Notes under the pieces: generated by a model
Database searches by the model: none
What the model was told of the DNA's origin: nothing
What the model saw: only the letters and a program-made list of their open reading frames with translations
Shown: positions 61,304-64,000 of the stretch, piece by piece
Numbering within the stretch: position 1 is the first letter of the stretch
Layout: each line of letters starts with the position of its first letter
Translations under genes and position numbers: made by a program
NCBI RefSeq assembly: GCF_019613795.1
Contig: NZ_CP080429.1
Coordinates: 1,145,501-1,209,500 of the forward strand
Direction: 5' to 3'
Source: Flavobacterium litorale
GTDB lineage: Bacteria; Bacteroidota; Bacteroidia; Flavobacteriales; Flavobacteriaceae
Length of the DNA stretch: 64,000 nucleotides

Positions 61304-62356
61304 ATGATTACAACAGATATACTTATAATCGGTGCAGGTCCTACAGGGCTTTTTACCGTTTTTGAAGCAGGCTTGTTAAAACTAAAATGCCATATTATAG
61401 ACGCCCTGCCACAACCAGGCGGACAACTTGCCGAACTGTATCCTAAAAAACCAATATTCGATATACCTGGATTTCCATCAGTAATGGCAGGGGAACTTGT
61501 AGACAACCTGATGGAACAAATAAAACAGTTTCAGCCAGGTTTTACCCTTAACGAACGTGCTGAGACGATAGACAAACAAGAAGATGGTACCTTTATAGTT
61601 ACAACAAACAAAGGAACAAAACACCACGCTAATGCAGTAGCCATAGCAGGTGGTTTGGGTAGTTTTGAGCCTCGTAAACCCCTTATTGATAATATTAGTT
61701 TTTACGAAGATAAAGGCGTAGAGTACTTTGTACGTGACCCTGAGCTTTTCCGCGATAAGCGGATTGTAATTGCAGGAGGTGGCGACTCAGCTTTAGACTG
61801 GAGTATTTTCCTTTCCGATGTAGCCTCTGAAGTAACGTTGATACACCGACGTAATGAATTTAGAGGTGCGCTTGACTCTGTAGAAAAAGTACAAGAGCTA
61901 AAAAAGCTAGGAAAAATAAACCTTATTACACCTGCTGAGGTAACAGCAATTATTGGCGAGGAACGTGTAGAAGGTTTAACCATAACCAAAGAGGGCGAAA
62001 GCGAAAATATAACTACCGATTATTTTATACCCTTGTTTGGGCTTACACCCAAACTAGGACCCATTGCTAATTGGGGGCTAGAGATAGAAAAAAATGCCAT
62101 TAAAGTAAACAACGCACTCGATTATCAAACCAATATTGAAGGTATTTATGCCATTGGCGATGTGAATACGTATCCGGGTAAGCTAAAACTTATTTTGTGT
62201 GGTTTTCACGAAGCTACGCTTATGTGCCAAAGTGTTTACAACAGAATGAATCCTGGTAAAAAGTATGTATTAAAATATACTACCGTGAGCGGTGTAAATG
62301 GTTTTGATGGCACGCGTAAAGAAGCCGAAAAACAAGTGGTAAAAGCAATTGAATAG
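61304..62356 (+). CDS. Thioredoxin-reductase-like ferredoxin--NADP(+) reductase
   Basis: 350 residues from ATG 61304. An FAD-binding GXGXXG motif (IIGAGPTGLF), a GGQLAELYPKKPIFDIPGFP segment, and an NADPH-binding IAGGGDSALDWSIFLSDVA motif. The thioredoxin-reductase CXXC is absent, as in ferredoxin-NADP reductases of this fold. It is 3 bp upstream of a 2Fe-2S ferredoxin gene, which supports that electron partner. TTG 61268 is rejected because its leader is not family-like. Confidence 0.92.
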   Translation: MITTDILIIGAGPTGLFTVFEAGLLKLKCHIIDALPQPGGQLAELYPKKPIFDIPGFPSVMAGELVDNLMEQIKQFQPGFTLNERAETIDKQEDGTFIVTTNKGTKHHANAVAIAGGLGSFEPRKPLIDNISFYEDKGVEYFVRDPELFRDKRIVIAGGGDSALDWSIFLSDVASEVTLIHRRNEFRGALDSVEKVQELKKLGKINLITPAEVTAIIGEERVEGLTITKEGESENITTDYFIPLFGLTPKLGPIANWGLEIEKNAIKVNNALDYQTNIEGIYAIGDVNTYPGKLKLILCGFHEATLMCQSVYNRMNPGKKYVLKYTTVSGVNGFDGTRKEAEKQVVKAIE

Positions 62357-62358
62357 CT

Positions 62359-62691
62359 ATGGCACAAGATATAACTATAAAAATAACCGATAGGGAAGGG
62401 CAGGTACACGAGGTGCAGGCACCTACCGATATGGCAATGAACGTTATGGAACTCTGCCGCTCGTACGAGTTGGCTCCCGAAGGTACTATAGGTGTGTGTG
62501 GTGGTATGGCAATGTGTGCCTCTTGCCAGTGCTATGTGCTTAACGATGTGGAATTGCCAGAAATGGAACCTGATGAAGAAGCTATGCTATCGGAAGCGTT
62601 TTATGTAAAACCGAATAGCCGATTGGGTTGCCAAATTCATATAACTGAAGATTTGGATGGCTTGGAAATTGAACTTGCACCAGAATCGTAA
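62359..62691 (+). CDS. 2Fe-2S ferredoxin (adrenodoxin type)
   Basis: 110 residues. The cluster cysteines fit the CX5CX2C...C pattern at C47, C53, C56 and C91 (VCGGMAMCASCQCYV and LGCQIHIT). A low-potential 2Fe-2S electron carrier of the vertebrate-ferredoxin class used in Fe-S assembly and in P450 or other reductive chemistry. It follows the reductase by 2 bases in the same transcript. Confidence 0.95.
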   Translation: MAQDITIKITDREGQVHEVQAPTDMAMNVMELCRSYELAPEGTIGVCGGMAMCASCQCYVLNDVELPEMEPDEEAMLSEAFYVKPNSRLGCQIHITEDLDGLEIELAPES

Positions 62692-62724
62692 TTTTCCAGC
62701 ACATTTCAATTTTAGTATCATAAA

Positions 62725-62753
62725 AAAAGCCCTTGCAAACGCAGGGGCTTTTT
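62725..62753 (+). terminator. Terminator after the ferredoxin gene
   Basis: AAAAGCCCTTGC and GCAGGGGCTTTT form a 12-bp stem with one G-T wobble around loop AAAC, ending in T-run. It is 33 bp past the stop and lies 20 bp from the convergent gene's stop. Confidence 0.85.
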
Positions 62754-62773
62754 AGTTTGTATTATTGAATCTA

Positions 62774-64000
62774 TTATTGTTTTACAAAGCGTAGTGTTTC
62801 GGATGTATTTCCTCTTACAATCGTCATAAAATACATGCCGTTAGCATACGTAGCAATGTCTACACTTGTGCTGTTGGATGTTACCTTACCCTTACCTACA
62901 AGTTGCCCAAGGCTATTGTATATAGCATAGCTGTCGGGTAACGAAGCATCGTTTGTACTAATGTTTATTATTGTGTTAGCAGGGTTTGGGTATAATTTTA
63001 TACTGTTAGCTAAGCTTGTGGGGTTAGTAGCCGATAGAATTGTGTTTATTCCAAAAGGCGTTCTTTCTTGCTGCCCAAAACTACCACCTTCGGCTATAAC
63101 AGTGCCATCAGTAGTTTTTACGTTATAATAACCGTTTCCAAAATCACAACATATACCATCCTGTCCAAAGTCTATTATACCAAATGTATAACATTGGTTG
63201 TCTTCAACATCAATAGTTTGCGTATATAATTGATTGTTACCATAGAAATCAGCAGGATTGGGATTGTTAAAATCTATATTGCCTATAATAGGCTCATCAT
63301 TACTGTCTAGTAATGCCCATATCGTTTCGTTGCCATAATTATCGGTCATTACCGTAACAATTATCTGAGTGGTATTAAAACTACCCGCTATTGTAAAACT
63401 GCTCGAGGCACTATTATTAGTGGTTAAATCATCAACGCTACCATTTACTGTTACTATTTCGGTGTTAAACGTGTGTTCTCCTGTGGGTAATGTAAATTCA
63501 GGTAAATTAATAATTGTTTCCTCGCCATTAGCAAGGTTTCCTGTCCAGTTGTACTCACTAGTTTCTCCTCCGTCAACATAGTAGCTTATCGTAGCCGAAG
63601 TCATTACATTATTACCATCATTCTTCAAAATTACAGATGGTGAAATTACATTAGAACAAACTCCGTCGCTAACACTGTTTATGTTAAGTGAACCGTCAAG
63701 ATTATAAACAATACCAGGCTCGCAACCTAATGATGTGGTTAGCGAAACTCTTCTGGGTGAGTTAAGTAATACGGCTGTCATTCTATCTTTCTGATCCATG
63801 GTAAAGACGTTTTGACAAGAACCATTGGTATAATCCATGTAATTTTCAATCATATCATTCCCCTCAGCGTCAGGGCACGAATCGGCACTTACAGGGCAGC
63901 CTTGGTTGGGCATCGAAGCATCGGGTGTATCGGCGCAAAAATCATCCTGACTACAATCGCCATCACCCCAAATGTGTCTGAGTCCAAAAAAGTGACCTAC
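62774..64000 (-). CDS. M43-family metalloprotease with T9SS sorting domain (5' end outside window)
   Basis: 409 codons of the C-terminal part; the gene continues beyond base 64000. Reading from the edge, the peptide starts VGHFFGLRHIWGDGDCSQDD, which is the end of the M43 zinc motif (HEXGHXXGLXH). The visible histidines are the second and third zinc ligands, followed by the DDFCADTPDAS and NYMDYTNGSC turns. A beta-rich region with CARDB-like character and a type A sorting domain (SIKLYPNPANTIINIS... ending RFVKQ) complete it. It is a secreted cytophagalysin-like protease. The first His-Glu pair of the zinc motif lies outside. Confidence 0.92.
   Translation of the reverse strand, partial: VGHFFGLRHIWGDGDCSQDDFCADTPDASMPNQGCPVSADSCPDAEGNDMIENYMDYTNGSCQNVFTMDQKDRMTAVLLNSPRRVSLTTSLGCEPGIVYNLDGSLNINSVSDGVCSNVISPSVILKNDGNNVMTSATISYYVDGGETSEYNWTGNLANGEETIINLPEFTLPTGEHTFNTEIVTVNGSVDDLTTNNSASSSFTIAGSFNTTQIIVTVMTDNYGNETIWALLDSNDEPIIGNIDFNNPNPADFYGNNQLYTQTIDVEDNQCYTFGIIDFGQDGICCDFGNGYYNVKTTDGTVIAEGGSFGQQERTPFGINTILSATNPTSLANSIKLYPNPANTIINISTNDASLPDSYAIYNSLGQLVGKGKVTSNSTSVDIATYANGMYFMTIVRGNTSETLRFVKQ

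Noticed and set aside
1..64000. CRISPR arrays, rRNA operons, phage or complete insertion sequences
   Set aside because: None seen: no regularly spaced direct repeats, no rRNA-like sequence, and no transposase or integrase gene in the window.

Overview
The window looks like chromosomal DNA of a member of the Flavobacteriaceae (phylum Bacteroidota). It is AT-rich. Secreted proteins carry type IX secretion (T9SS) C-terminal sorting domains. Many genes are preceded by the Bacteroidota sigma-A -7 box TAnnTTTG. Several families are typical of the phylum (DUF3098, DUF4271, DUF4296, DUF5686, DUF6029-like, Omp28). Gene density is high, nearly all genes are housekeeping genes, and there is no CRISPR array, prophage or complete insertion sequence.

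Layout. 1-5.4 kb: end of a likely polyprenyl synthase gene, a small unknown gene, an outer-membrane barrel, and the 2-oxoglutarate dehydrogenase pair odhA-odhB. 5.4-9.6 kb: a retropepsin-like protease, a TatD nuclease, an acyltransferase, asparaginase I and tRNA-Ser(GGA). 9.7-15.6 kb: envelope genes, three of whose products have a thioredoxin fold (an Omp28 lipoprotein, a T9SS-targeted redoxin, a TlpA protein), with a T9SS protein and a large barrel. 15.7-31.8 kb: an oxidoreductase, a ribosome-hibernation factor, MscS, a PorT-like barrel, rpoN, asnS, a DUF5686 protein, pyrH-frr, a patatin, and the ftsX-DUF3098-uppP-truB operon. 31.9-35.2 kb: leuS. 35.3-47.3 kb: a YugP-type metallopeptidase, saccharopine dehydrogenase, pckA, hemD, dolichol-phosphate mannose synthase, dihydroorotase, an epimerase and tyrS. 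47.3-56.9 kb: a LuxE-like protein, three T9SS proteins, a beta-helix lipoprotein and a TonB-dependent receptor, divergent from a PhoB/PhoR-like two-component system. 56.9-64 kb: a glycosyltransferase, trmB, LysE, an alkyltransferase-like protein, an iron-sulfur and ferredoxin set (mrp, nfu, ferredoxin reductase, 2Fe-2S ferredoxin), and the C-terminal part of an M43 metalloprotease cut by the window edge.

The most unusual feature is inside leuS. A 478-bp segment (32818-33295), bounded by 21-bp imperfect inverted repeats that each carry a small hairpin, is inserted at the entry to the CP1 editing domain with no stop or frameshift. It encodes a complete DUF559 (Vsr-like/PD-(D/E)XK-type) endonuclease-like domain with its acidic and His residues intact. 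The reading frame runs through both repeats, giving a 1091-residue LeuRS in place of about 930. This looks like a mobile palindromic element that survives inside an essential enzyme as a nested protein domain. The second candidate system is the T9SS/beta-helix/TonB-receptor cluster next to the PhoBR-like regulators, possibly a nutrient (perhaps phosphate) acquisition locus; its substrate is an inference only.

Start codons were placed using promoter positions, signal peptides and family N-termini, so several differ from the longest open frame.
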